DNA of 32,765 nucleotides, from contig PBMB01000004.1 in assembly GCA_002722455.1 (NCBI GenBank), positions 1-32,765 on the forward strand, read 5' to 3'. The notes under the pieces are model-generated. The model worked only from the letters and a program-made list of their open reading frames with translations, did no database searches and was not told where the DNA came from. Below are positions 8,737-15,951 of the stretch, in pieces (the stretch's first letter is position 1; each line of letters starts with the position of its first letter). The DNA comes from Chloroflexota bacterium. GTDB taxonomy: Bacteria > Chloroflexota > Dehalococcoidia > Lucifugimonadales > GCA-2722455. The translations under genes and the position numbers were made by a program.

Positions 8737-9425
8737 GAATTCTTTTTTTGTTTATTCAATGATCTTAATGATCGGAAAATGATTCTTTGGCGATCTACAT
8801 CTGTTAGAAATGGTTCAATTTGTTCTTCAAATTCCTTCACTAATTTATTTGGTGAAGTGTTAGTACTATCTAAAGTTATTTTTTGACGTATTAGTGCCAA
8901 ATTATATTCTTCTTCAAAACGTTCAAGTACGTGTTCTACATCTTTATCTTTTAAAATACCGTATTTATTAGGATTTTTTTTCATTCTTTTACGTATTTCA
9001 TCAGGAGAACATTTTAATAAAATTAAGACGGTGTCAGGAGCTATTGACTTGATAGTTTGTTCCATATGTCGTGCATACCAGGAGCGGCCAGCATATTCTC
9101 CTTCGCCCCCATATCCATAGTAAAGTGGAGCATAAACTGCTTCATCATAACAAAATCCAACCATATTATGATCTGTGTCCTCATAAAAAGAATGACTTAA
9201 ATGGTATTCCATATGGTATCTTTGGTATTGTTCTTTTACGTTTGGAGTTAAATTGACGATTGATTGGTATTCTTCATCAGTAAATTCTGAATGTCCTAGA
9301 TAAGGTATTTTCCAGTGGTCATGAAATCCATGTTGACCACCTAATGTTTTTGTAGCCCATTCGGCGATCTTGTTTGCTAGTGTAGTAGTTCCACTATATT
9401 CAGCACCTATTAATATTAAATTCAT
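8733..9425 (-). CDS. P-loop NTPase/kinase-like protein without Walker A lysine, paralog A
   Basis: 230 residues, third gene of a tandem trio. I cannot name its function. The N-terminal strand and loop read LILIGAEYSGTTTL; residues 7-15 fit a P-loop G-x4-G-[KT]-T except that the lysine position (13) is Thr. Shared blocks with paralogs B and C are HDHWKIP (35-41), YYGYGGEGE, an R-x3-E helix, D-x-V-L-I-L-x3-C-S-P-[DE]-x-I, R-M-x3-P, RFEEEYN and a DSTN strand near residue 187. The layout, with an arginine-rich lid after a CSPDEI helix, resembles deoxynucleoside or thymidylate-type kinases, but that is inference from pattern only. It starts 19 nt after B with AAAGAAAGG upstream. Its stop overlaps the convergent Fe-S oxidoreductase stop. 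Confidence 0.85.
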   Translation of the reverse strand: MNLILIGAEYSGTTTLANKIAEWATKTLGGQHGFHDHWKIPYLGHSEFTDEEYQSIVNLTPNVKEQYQRYHMEYHLSHSFYEDTDHNMVGFCYDEAVYAPLYYGYGGEGEYAGRSWYARHMEQTIKSIAPDTVLILLKCSPDEIRKRMKKNPNKYGILKDKDVEHVLERFEEEYNLALIRQKITLDSTNTSPNKLVKEFEEQIEPFLTDVDRQRIIFRSLRSLNKQKKNS

Positions 9426-9444
9426 GTTCCATACCTTTCTTTAA

Positions 9445-10140
9445 CTATTTTAATTGGTTCAATAATAATTTTAATCGATCGTCATGACTTAAATATGGTT
9501 CAATTTTTTTAGCTAATTTCTTAACTGATTGATCAATAGTGTCTGAAGTCGTATCAATCGAAATTTTATTTTTCATCTTTGATTTATTAAATTCTTCTTG
9601 GAATCGGTCAAGAATTAAAGGGATATCTTGTTCAGGAACAACTTCATTACGATGCGGATTTGTTTTTTTTCTATGAATAATTGTTTCTGGAGAGCATGTG
9701 ACTAGTATCAGTACTAGATCAGGTGCATACTTTGAAAGTATAGTTTCAATTTTGTTTGCTTCAATTCTACGATCGCCTAATTCTCCTTCACCGCCATACC
9801 CATAGTACCTTGGGGCATATATTAATTCGTCAAAATAATATCCAACTCTGGCAGAACCAGTGCCTATTGGTTGAGGTCCTTGAGGTGAATGATAATAAAG
9901 AGCATATCTCATTAATAATTCTTTTACGACTGGAGATGCTTTATATACTTGTTGTTCTTCTTCTTCAGTCAGTATAGTAACCGATGTTTCGTGTGGAGGA
10001 TGTCCAGAAATTTCTGGTATTTTCCAGTGATCATGGTATCCCATTCCTTGGTCACCAATATTTTCAACTAGCCACTCATCTAATTTTCGAGATAATGTAG
10101 TTGTTCCAGAATATTCACATCCGATAAATAAGAGTTGCAT
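9445..10140 (-). CDS. P-loop NTPase/kinase-like protein without Walker A lysine, paralog B
   Basis: 231 residues, middle gene of the trio, function unknown. LLFIGCEYSGTTTL (3-16) is the same lysine-less P-loop. YHDHWKIPEIS, YYGYGGEGE, LVLILVTCSPETI, FQEEFNKS and DTTSD repeat the blocks of A and C. Compared with A it has an insertion after HDHWKIPEIS (GHPPHETSV) that is also present, in changed form, in C. This suggests B and C are the closer pair or that A lost the segment. Its ATG overlaps the stop of C by one base (TAATG), so translation is coupled. No signal peptide or membrane segment; probably cytosolic. Confidence 0.85.
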   Translation of the reverse strand: MQLLFIGCEYSGTTTLSRKLDEWLVENIGDQGMGYHDHWKIPEISGHPPHETSVTILTEEEEQQVYKASPVVKELLMRYALYYHSPQGPQPIGTGSARVGYYFDELIYAPRYYGYGGEGELGDRRIEANKIETILSKYAPDLVLILVTCSPETIIHRKKTNPHRNEVVPEQDIPLILDRFQEEFNKSKMKNKISIDTTSDTIDQSVKKLAKKIEPYLSHDDRLKLLLNQLK

Positions 10141-10841
10141 TATTTATTTATTTCCTCAAATAATTTATGGGCTTTTATTCTAATCTTGTCATTTTCAGAA
10201 AGCGCTGATTCAACTAATTTTATTAACTCGTCAGTACTTTGAGTAATTGATTTGTTAGTAGTATCTAGTTTAAGAGGAGATAGTAGTGATTTACTAAATT
10301 CATATTCAAAATTATTTAAAATTTCATCGATATCTTGAGGTTTTATTATTTGATAAGGATGTGGGTCAGATTCCATACGTTTTTTAATAGTTTCGGAATT
10401 ACAAGTAACGTGAATTACAATTATATCTGGAGCTCCAGATAAGAGTTTTTGTTCAAGATGACGAGAATAATTTGTACGTGGACCACCTTGGACTTCTGTT
10501 TCTCCTCCATAGGAGAAATATTTATCACAATAGACCGTATCCTCATAATGGAATCCAATGTAAATGAAATCAGAGTCGTCAATTTTGTCAGGCATATGAT
10601 ATATAATACTTTGCCGTTGTATCATTTCCTTAAGTTTTGGGCTTAATGACAATATATGATTTTTATCAGATTCTGTTAGAGTTGCAGAAGGAAGGCCAGT
10701 TGGATAACAGCTGATTTCTGGTATTTTCCAGTGGTCATGATATTCTGGAGCTATTCCTAATTGATTAGTTGCCCACTTCTTCAATTCTAACCCTAATGTA
10801 GTTGTCCCAGAATATTCGCATCCTGCTAGTATAATTTGCAT
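10140..10841 (-). CDS. P-loop NTPase/kinase-like protein without Walker A lysine, paralog C
   Basis: 233 residues, first of the trio in transcription order, function unknown. IILAGCEYSGTTTL gives the lysine-less loop at 7-15. YHDHWKIPEIS, YFSYGGETE, IIVIHVTCNSETI, RMESDPH, FEYEFSKS and LDTTN match the siblings block by block. The YGYGGEGE block is relaxed here (SYGGETE), so the essential core is probably YGGE. The ribosome site is weak (GTGAG). galU lies 49 nt upstream on the same strand, so galU-C-B-A may be one transcript, but nothing in the sequence proves a sugar-nucleotide role. Confidence 0.85.
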   Translation of the reverse strand: MQIILAGCEYSGTTTLGLELKKWATNQLGIAPEYHDHWKIPEISCYPTGLPSATLTESDKNHILSLSPKLKEMIQRQSIIYHMPDKIDDSDFIYIGFHYEDTVYCDKYFSYGGETEVQGGPRTNYSRHLEQKLLSGAPDIIVIHVTCNSETIKKRMESDPHPYQIIKPQDIDEILNNFEYEFSKSLLSPLKLDTTNKSITQSTDELIKLVESALSENDKIRIKAHKLFEEINK

Positions 10842-10890
10842 GGCTCACATTTATATATTTTTGCCATCTTACAATGTTAAATTAATAAGG

Positions 10891-11772
10891 TCAATATATA
10901 GAATTTTGATTTTTCAACCAATTCATAAGTTCTTTTTTAAATTCAGATTTTTGTGAGGCATAGAATATATTTGCTTTGATTAATCCTAAAGGTGTTCCGA
11001 TATCAAAATGTTCACCTGGAAATTTATAGCCGTAGATTTTTTGGTGTTGCAACAAAGATGATAATGCATCTGTTAATTGAATTTCCTGCAATGCACCCGG
11101 TTGAGTGTTTTCAAGTATATCAAATATTTCTGGTTTGATGATATATCTACCAGTCACTGCAAGATTAGATGGTGCATCTTTGATACTTGGCTTTTCTATA
11201 AGTTCAGTAATTTCAAACAATTTTTCGTGGAAATCCTTTGAGTTATGACGTATGATGCCGAGTGAAGAAATAAGATCATCGGGTACTTTACGTATAGCGA
11301 TGACACTTTGTTGTATCCGATGAAATTCATTTATCATCAATTTAGTAATTGGTTCGTCAGTAGTAGATATAATATCATCTGGTAATAATACGGCAACTGG
11401 TTCATTTTGAGTGAGATTTTTAGCTTGCAATATTGCATGCCCTAACCCACGGGGATGTTTTTGAGTAACATATCTGATTTCTATTTTTTGATTAAGTTCG
11501 AAAATTTTATCAATCAAATATTCTTTATTCTGACTTTTTAAAATTTTTTTCAGTGATTCTGTAGGATTAAAATATTGTTTAATTGTATCTGCGTCATTTC
11601 CTATAACTAGCACCAGTTTTTGTATGTCTGAATCTACTATCTCTTGAATTATTAAGTGTATGGCAGGCAATTCTATGATTGGTAGCATCACCTTAGGAAT
11701 TGAACTTGTAACAGGTAAAAATCTAGTTCCGAGTCCTGCAACTGGTATAATTGCTGTATTTACAGATGTCAT
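10891..11772 (-). CDS. galU: UTP-glucose-1-phosphate uridylyltransferase
   Basis: 293 residues, ATG start, close to the family's usual 290-300. It makes UDP-glucose from UTP and glucose-1-phosphate for glycans and envelope sugars. The nucleotide-binding start AGLGTRFLP (12-20) is followed by IPK (25-27), HPRGLGHA, AVLLPDDII (uridine/metal site), ELIEKP, GRYIIKPEIFD and the sugar-site G-E-H-F-D-I-G-T-P-L-G near the C terminus. One oddity is Val28 in IPKVMLP where most GalU have Glu (IPKEMLP). The catalytic Lys is kept. A related nucleotidyltransferase with another sugar 1-phosphate is possible but less likely. It precedes the P-loop trio on the same strand. Confidence 0.92.
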   Translation of the reverse strand: MTSVNTAIIPVAGLGTRFLPVTSSIPKVMLPIIELPAIHLIIQEIVDSDIQKLVLVIGNDADTIKQYFNPTESLKKILKSQNKEYLIDKIFELNQKIEIRYVTQKHPRGLGHAILQAKNLTQNEPVAVLLPDDIISTTDEPITKLMINEFHRIQQSVIAIRKVPDDLISSLGIIRHNSKDFHEKLFEITELIEKPSIKDAPSNLAVTGRYIIKPEIFDILENTQPGALQEIQLTDALSSLLQHQKIYGYKFPGEHFDIGTPLGLIKANIFYASQKSEFKKELMNWLKNQNSIY

Positions 11773-11857
11773 TATTGTTAGCTATATGATCTAAAATATT
11801 TTTTTATAATATATGAATTTTTCATAATTTTCTAATTAGTAAATATTTTTTGATAAA

Positions 11858-11866
11858 TGATAGAAT
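11858..11866 (+). promoter_or_regulatory. Extended -10 promoter of phhB
   Basis: TGATAGAAT ends 21 nt before the phhB ATG and is identical to the box before the tRNA cluster (274-282). The -35 region is all A/T and unconvincing. Confidence 0.45.
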
Positions 11867-11887
11867 AATATTATTTGGTGAACAGAT

Positions 11888-12247
11888 ATGGGTATAAATA
11901 AAATTTCTCAGGAAAAATGCATACCTTGTCGTAGAGGAGCACCGCTCTTAACTCATGAAGAAATAGATGTTTTGCTTCCTCAGATAGATAAATGGATACT
12001 TATTAAGGAAAATTCAATCCAACGATTAAAAAAAAGTTTCCAAACCTCTGATTTTTCAGAAACTATGCACCTTGCAAACAAAATTTTTGAATTGGCAGAA
12101 AAGCAAGGTCATCATCCTAAAATAGTAGTTGAGTGGGGTAATTTAGAAATTCAATGGTGGACCCATAAGATAAGAGGTCTTCATAGAAATGACTTTATTA
12201 TGGCGGCTAAAACAGATCAAATTATAAAAGAATTCGCTAGTTTATAA
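11888..12247 (+). CDS. phhB: Pterin-4a-carbinolamine dehydratase
   Basis: 119 residues, ATG start. The enzyme dehydrates 4a-hydroxytetrahydropterin, recycling the pterin cofactor of aromatic amino acid hydroxylases; bacterial members may also assist related pterin chemistry. The core is plain: EKQGHHPKIVVEW (71-83) with catalytic His75 and His76, then WWTHKIRGLHRNDF (90-103) with His93. The N terminus has a paired CIPCRRGAP (11-19), common in bacterial PCD proteins and suggestive of metal binding, though not required for the known reaction. No hydroxylase gene is nearby. The last 6 bases overlap the convergent purN. Confidence 0.93.
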   Translation: MGINKISQEKCIPCRRGAPLLTHEEIDVLLPQIDKWILIKENSIQRLKKSFQTSDFSETMHLANKIFELAEKQGHHPKIVVEWGNLEIQWWTHKIRGLHRNDFIMAAKTDQIIKEFASL

Positions 12248-12865
12248 AGTGAGTTCGCCAAATGTTATTTTACGAAGAGTTTCAACATAAAGTTTATGTT
12301 CTTTTTTCTGAACTTTTTGTTTAAGAGAGTCTATTGTTTCATCTTCTGCTAAAGTAATTTCTGTACGTGCAATAATTGGTCCTTCATCATAATTTTTGGT
12401 AACCACATGGATAGTTACACCTGTTTTTTTGTCTCCAGAATTGAGTACTGCCTGATGTACTTTGTCTCCGTACATACCTTTTCCTCCGAATTTAGGCAAA
12501 ATAGATGGGTGAATATTTAAGATATTTCCTTTATATATATTTAAAACCTGATCTCCTAGTTTTTTCATATAACCTGCTAGAATGACAAGGTTTACATCAT
12601 GAGTTTGTAGGATTTTGAGTATTGCAGTATCTAAGTTGTGTTGATTATTAAATTGACTGGCACTTACATGGTAATTAGGGATATTAGCTTTTTTGGCGCG
12701 TTGTAATACACCGGATTGTGAATTATTACTGATTACAACACTTGGTACTGCACGAATAACGTTTGATTGACACCCGTCAATAATAGATTGAACATTGGTT
12801 CCTTCATGAGATGCTAACAAACCAAGTTTGAAAGATATATTACTGTTGTAACTTTTTTCAGTCAA
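12242..12865 (-). CDS. purN: Phosphoribosylglycinamide formyltransferase
   Basis: 207 residues. It transfers a formyl group from 10-formyl-THF to GAR in purine synthesis. The folate and catalytic motifs are present: NIHPSILPKFGGKGMYG (117-133) with Asn117 and His119, and the loop YDEGPI with Asp160. GLLASHEGTNVQSII (15-29) is the phosphate-binding start. The start is TTG (12863-12865) with no visible ribosome site. A TATAAT box at 12879-12884 would leave a leader of only about 7 nt, so the gene may be nearly leaderless or the promoter may lie further up. No ATG exists between this start and the conserved core. The C terminus overlaps phhB by 6 nt. purA lies divergently about 160 nt away. Confidence 0.94.
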   Translation of the reverse strand: MTEKSYNSNISFKLGLLASHEGTNVQSIIDGCQSNVIRAVPSVVISNNSQSGVLQRAKKANIPNYHVSASQFNNQHNLDTAILKILQTHDVNLVILAGYMKKLGDQVLNIYKGNILNIHPSILPKFGGKGMYGDKVHQAVLNSGDKKTGVTIHVVTKNYDEGPIIARTEITLAEDETIDSLKQKVQKKEHKLYVETLRKITFGELTL

Positions 12866-12983
12866 AATATATGGTGATATTATAAGTAAATAAACTATCT
12901 ATATCCTTGTACAATTTAATCATCTGACAAAAATAATAGCTTGTCAAATTGATATTCTTTCTATGTTAATCTCTTTTCCATTC

Positions 12984-12992
12984 TGTTATACT
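12984..12992 (+). promoter_or_regulatory. Extended -10 promoter of the second purA
   Basis: TGTTATACT followed by CGC, the same 12 bases as upstream of rpsB (21349-21360). It puts the transcript start near 12999, after the in-frame ATG at 12963 and about 30 nt before the ATG at 13029. This supports the shorter reading frame. Confidence 0.55.
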
Positions 12993-13028
12993 CGCTTGGG
13001 CTTATTTTTATTGATTTGGAGGATATTT

Positions 13029-14315
13029 ATGCCGGTTTGTGCTGTTTTAGGAGCTCAGTGGGGTGATGAGGGAAAAGGAAAAATTGTGGATTTCCTTGCC
13101 CAGAATGCAGATATTATTGCTCGATTTTCGGGTGGTAATAATGCAGGTCATACAGTGATTAATGATTTTGGTAAATCTTCATTACATTTAATACCTACTG
13201 GAATATTTGTTACATCAGCACTTAATGTGATTGGTAATGGAGTAGTTGTTAATCCGGATGCTTTTTTAGAAGAAGTTAATAATTTGACTAAGAAAGGTGT
13301 CTCAATTGAGAAAAGATTAATGGTTAGCGAGAGATCGCATCTAGTAATGCCTTATCATATTTTACTAGATGAATTAGCTGAAAAGGCTCGAGGTAAACAA
13401 GCATTGGGTACTACAGGTAGAGGAATAGGTCCAGCGTATACTGATAAAGTAGCACGTATTGGTATACGGGCGGCAGATTTGGCAGATATGGAATTTTTAC
13501 GGCCCAAATTAGAAAATGCAGTTGCCTATGCGAATGCGTTAATAAGTAACGTGTATAATGATAAACCAGTTTCATTTGCTGAAGTTTGGGAAAAATGTTC
13601 TGAATGGTCCAAATCTTTTATGCCATTTGTTGGTCCTGTAGAGCATGCTGTCTATGATGCTATTGAATCAGATAAAATAGTTCTCCTTGAGGGTGCTCAG
13701 GGTGCTTTATTAGATTTAGATCATGGAACTTATCCCTTTGTAACTTCTTCTCATCCTACCATAGGAGGAGCATGTACAGGTTTAGGTTTATTACCAGGGC
13801 AAATTGATAAAATATTTGGTGTGTTTAAAGCATATAGTACTCGAGTAGGATCAGGACCATTTGTTACTGAACTGGTTGGGTCTTTAGCAAATTATATCCG
13901 TGAATTAGCAAAAGAATTTGGAACTACAACTGGACGTCCACGTAGAGTAGGATGGTTTGATTCAGTAGTTGGAAGGTATAGTTTGAGAATAAATGGATAT
14001 ACTTCGCTTTTTTTGACTCGATTGGATGTACTTGATGATTTAGATAAAATTAAAGTATGTACTGCATATGAACTTGATGGAGAAGTAGTACATGATTTTC
14101 CTGGGAATGCTTCTGTTTTGGATAGATGTAAACCAGTATATGAAGAAATTGATGGTTGGGATAGGCCAACTGCAGGGATTTCTGATTTTTCTGAGCTTCC
14201 AGAAGGTGCCGTGAATTATATTAACCGTATTGAAGAACTTATTGGATGTAAAGTAGATTTGATATCTACAGGTCCAGAACGAGAAGAAACTATTGTAGTT
14301 CGTCAGTTGATATAG
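13029..14315 (+). CDS. purA: Adenylosuccinate synthetase, second copy (complete)
   Basis: 428 residues from the ATG at 13029, close to the usual 425-435. It makes adenylosuccinate from IMP, Asp and GTP. Motifs: QWGDEGKGK with the catalytic Asp, [10 protein letters not shown] with the catalytic His, GTTGRGIGPAYTDK (IMP loop), and GTTTGRPRRVGWFD near the aspartate/GTP site. An in-frame ATG at 12963 would add 22 hydrophobic residues. I reject it because 13029 has GGAGGA at 13018-13023, matches the family N terminus, and the promoter box lies between the two starts. A paralog begins at 187 on the other strand. Both keep the catalytic Asp, so neither looks like a PurZ-type variant. Confidence 0.96.
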   Translation: MPVCAVLGAQWGDEGKGKIVDFLAQNADIIARFSGGNNAGHTVINDFGKSSLHLIPTGIFVTSALNVIGNGVVVNPDAFLEEVNNLTKKGVSIEKRLMVSERSHLVMPYHILLDELAEKARGKQALGTTGRGIGPAYTDKVARIGIRAADLADMEFLRPKLENAVAYANALISNVYNDKPVSFAEVWEKCSEWSKSFMPFVGPVEHAVYDAIESDKIVLLEGAQGALLDLDHGTYPFVTSSHPTIGGACTGLGLLPGQIDKIFGVFKAYSTRVGSGPFVTELVGSLANYIRELAKEFGTTTGRPRRVGWFDSVVGRYSLRINGYTSLFLTRLDVLDDLDKIKVCTAYELDGEVVHDFPGNASVLDRCKPVYEEIDGWDRPTAGISDFSELPEGAVNYINRIEELIGCKVDLISTGPEREETIVVRQLI

Positions 14316-14320
14316 GATTT

Positions 14321-14343
14321 AAGCCTATTAGTAATAGGTTTTG
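14321..14343 (+). terminator. Rho-independent terminator after purA
   Basis: AAGCCTATT pairs with AATAGGTTT around the loop AGT (one G-T pair), followed by a short T run. It begins 5 nt after the purA stop. The T tract is short, so strength is uncertain. Confidence 0.6.
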
Positions 14344-14447
14344 TAAGATTTTGAATAGTTGTTTACATCTTTTTTCCTTGACTAAATTTTATCTATAGTT
14401 CAAACTTCCAGTATTCATTGTTAAAGTTACAACATTATATTTACAGT

Positions 14448-14453
14448 TATAGT
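14448..14453 (+). promoter_or_regulatory. Possible -10 of the membrane protein pair
   Basis: TATAGT lies 34 nt before the ATG at 14488. A TTACAA 15 nt upstream is a poor -35. If right, the alternative GTG start at 14452 would fall inside the promoter. Confidence 0.3.
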
Positions 14454-14487
14454 GTGGTGTTGTTGCTATAAAATAGAAGGAGGAGAT

Positions 14488-15114
14488 ATGAATACTCGAA
14501 GTTTAACCGGTTGGTTATTGGTTATTGGTCCAATACTAACTTTCGTAGTCTTGGCTGGTTTATATAGTGCACTGATTGGAGATGGAGATCCTGGTCCAGC
14601 TGCGGTTGCAGATTTGATGAAAAATACGCAGCTTTCTTTGATAGTTACCGCTTTAGGTAGTGTTGTATTTGTTGCGACATTTATTGGTATGGCACTTTTA
14701 GCAAATTCGATGAATGCTGAAGGTCAGGCAGGAAGTGCTTATGCAGCTGTTGCAGGAGTTATTTTTGCAGGACTTGCAGCAATTGGAATAGTAGCAACAG
14801 GTATGAATGCTGCAACTATCGAAGTAGCTGCAACTAGCGTTGAATCTGCTGCGATAATGGATCTTGTTGGAAATGGAATGTTTTCAGGGTTATTTTTCTA
14901 TTGGGCAATAGGTAATATCCTTATTGGTAGTACTATTCTTATTCAAAAGCGTTTCCATATTGCTGTTGGTTGTTTGTTTGTTGTAGTTGGTATATTAATG
15001 ATTCTTGGTTCAGTTGTTGATGCAGAAATTCCTGATGCAGTTGGACTGATAATTTGGGTTGGAGTAGAACTTGTTGCTGTTGTTGCAGGTGTTTTTGTCC
15101 TTCGGGAAAAATAA
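14488..15114 (+). CDS. Small multi-pass membrane protein, first of a tandem paralogous pair
   Basis: 208 residues from the ATG at 14488, chosen because AGGAGGAG lies just upstream; an in-frame GTG at 14452 lacks any ribosome site. I do not recognise a named family. About six hydrophobic segments are visible (roughly 6-30, 48-70, 82-103, 127-150, 156-176, 182-204) with few charged residues and no catalytic motif. The block NGMFSGLFFYWAIGNILIGS followed by ILIQKRFHIAVG near residues 130-165 is nearly repeated in the next gene (NGLFFYWGVAFIIFGIAALIQKR). The N-terminal half is Ala/Gly-rich and a little richer in G+C than its neighbours. Role unknown; the strong ribosome site suggests good expression. 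Confidence 0.8.
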   Translation: MNTRSLTGWLLVIGPILTFVVLAGLYSALIGDGDPGPAAVADLMKNTQLSLIVTALGSVVFVATFIGMALLANSMNAEGQAGSAYAAVAGVIFAGLAAIGIVATGMNAATIEVAATSVESAAIMDLVGNGMFSGLFFYWAIGNILIGSTILIQKRFHIAVGCLFVVVGILMILGSVVDAEIPDAVGLIIWVGVELVAVVAGVFVLREK

Positions 15115-15151
15115 GCAAACGATATAATTAACAGAAGAAAATGGAGGATTT

Positions 15152-15793
15152 ATGAATTCTAATAAAATTATTGCATGGATGCTAATTATTGGACCTATTG
15201 TTACATTTATTACAGGGTTCTTGGCTAGTATATTAATTGGACAAGCTAATACACCCACAGAAGCAGTTCAGGAAATCATGGATAATCAGAATCTTACAAC
15301 TATATTAACGGTAGTTAATAGCTTAGGTTTTGTTTCCGCATTGGTTGGAGCTACTTTACTTTCAAAAACAATGTCAGGAGAAGATAAACCAGGTGGAATA
15401 GTAGCCCAGATTAGCACTGTTCTCTTCATTGGACTTGTAACTCTGGCAATAGTAGGATCATTGAGTGATCTTGCGACAGTAGGGGCTATTCAATCAAAAG
15501 CCACAGATGCTGCTATAAATTTTAGTAATGCAGTGACTATCCAGATAGTTGGTGGTGTATTGTGGAACGGATTATTTTTCTACTGGGGTGTTGCATTTAT
15601 CATTTTTGGTATTGCAGCGCTTATTCAAAAGAGATTACATCTTATTGTAGATTGGGTATTTGTAGTCTTCGGTACAATTTTCCTTATTTTGAGCATCGCT
15701 CCTATTGATTTAGGTCAAGCAATATTTATAGTTTTTGGCTTAATGGTAGTCAATACGATTGTTGGTGGTGTTTTTCTACTCAAAGGGAAATAA
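15152..15793 (+). CDS. Small multi-pass membrane protein, second of the pair
   Basis: 213 residues, ATG after TGGAGGA, 37 nt downstream of its paralog. It has the same size, six-segment pattern and start (WMLIIGPIVTF here, WLLVIGPILTF in the first). The shared central block FFYWG/A-x5-G-x5-IQKR-x-H sits at about 139-162. The loop between segments 1 and 2 differs in sequence but both have an acidic Asn-rich stretch (EIMDNQNL, DLMKNTQL). No known family, partner or substrate can be read from the sequence. The pair probably arose by tandem duplication and may form a hetero-oligomer, which is inference. Confidence 0.8.
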   Translation: MNSNKIIAWMLIIGPIVTFITGFLASILIGQANTPTEAVQEIMDNQNLTTILTVVNSLGFVSALVGATLLSKTMSGEDKPGGIVAQISTVLFIGLVTLAIVGSLSDLATVGAIQSKATDAAINFSNAVTIQIVGGVLWNGLFFYWGVAFIIFGIAALIQKRLHLIVDWVFVVFGTIFLILSIAPIDLGQAIFIVFGLMVVNTIVGGVFLLKGK

Positions 15794-15807
15794 GTTATTA
15801 GTCAGAT

Positions 15808-15951
15808 TTGGGTGCTATTTTACAAAAATTAGTATATGTTGACAGTGGCCCCTCTGGTGGAGCTTATCCATCAGCAGGGGCGTCATCAGGAACACCCGTT
15901 CGAAGAATTGATTATAGGGATTATAAAATTTACCTGATATTATACGGGTAA
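15808..15951 (+). other. Possible 47-codon small ORF overlapping the end of dapA (unproven)
   Basis: A frame opens after the TAG at 15799 and runs from a TTG at 15808 to a TAA at 15949, with a non-random looking middle (SGPSGGAYPSAGASSGTP, then VRRIDYRDYK). No ribosome site precedes the TTG. The RRIDYRDYK piece faintly recalls ribosomal protein bS18, too short to claim. The same DNA forms the hairpin at 15848-15881, which may be the real reason for its unusual composition. It could be a gene remnant. Confidence 0.2.
15848..15881 (+). other. Strong GC-rich hairpin between convergent genes
   Basis: GCCCCT (15848-15853) plus CTGGTGGA (15854-15861) pairs with TCCATCAG (15867-15874) plus AGGGGC (15876-15881): 14 base pairs, one of them G-T, one bulged C and a 5-nt loop. 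No T run follows on either strand, so it is not a standard intrinsic terminator. It stands out sharply in an AT-rich spacer. It may be part of a small RNA, a bidirectional stop for transcription, or a structural remnant. Confidence 0.5.

Noticed and set aside
12963..13028. N-terminal extension of the second purA (22 hydrophobic residues)
   Set aside because: The promoter box at 12984-12992, the GGAGGA at 13018-13023 and the family N terminus all favour the ATG at 13029.
14452..14487. GTG start for the first membrane protein
   Set aside because: No ribosome site there; AGGAGGAG precedes the ATG at 14488 and a -10-like box overlaps the GTG.
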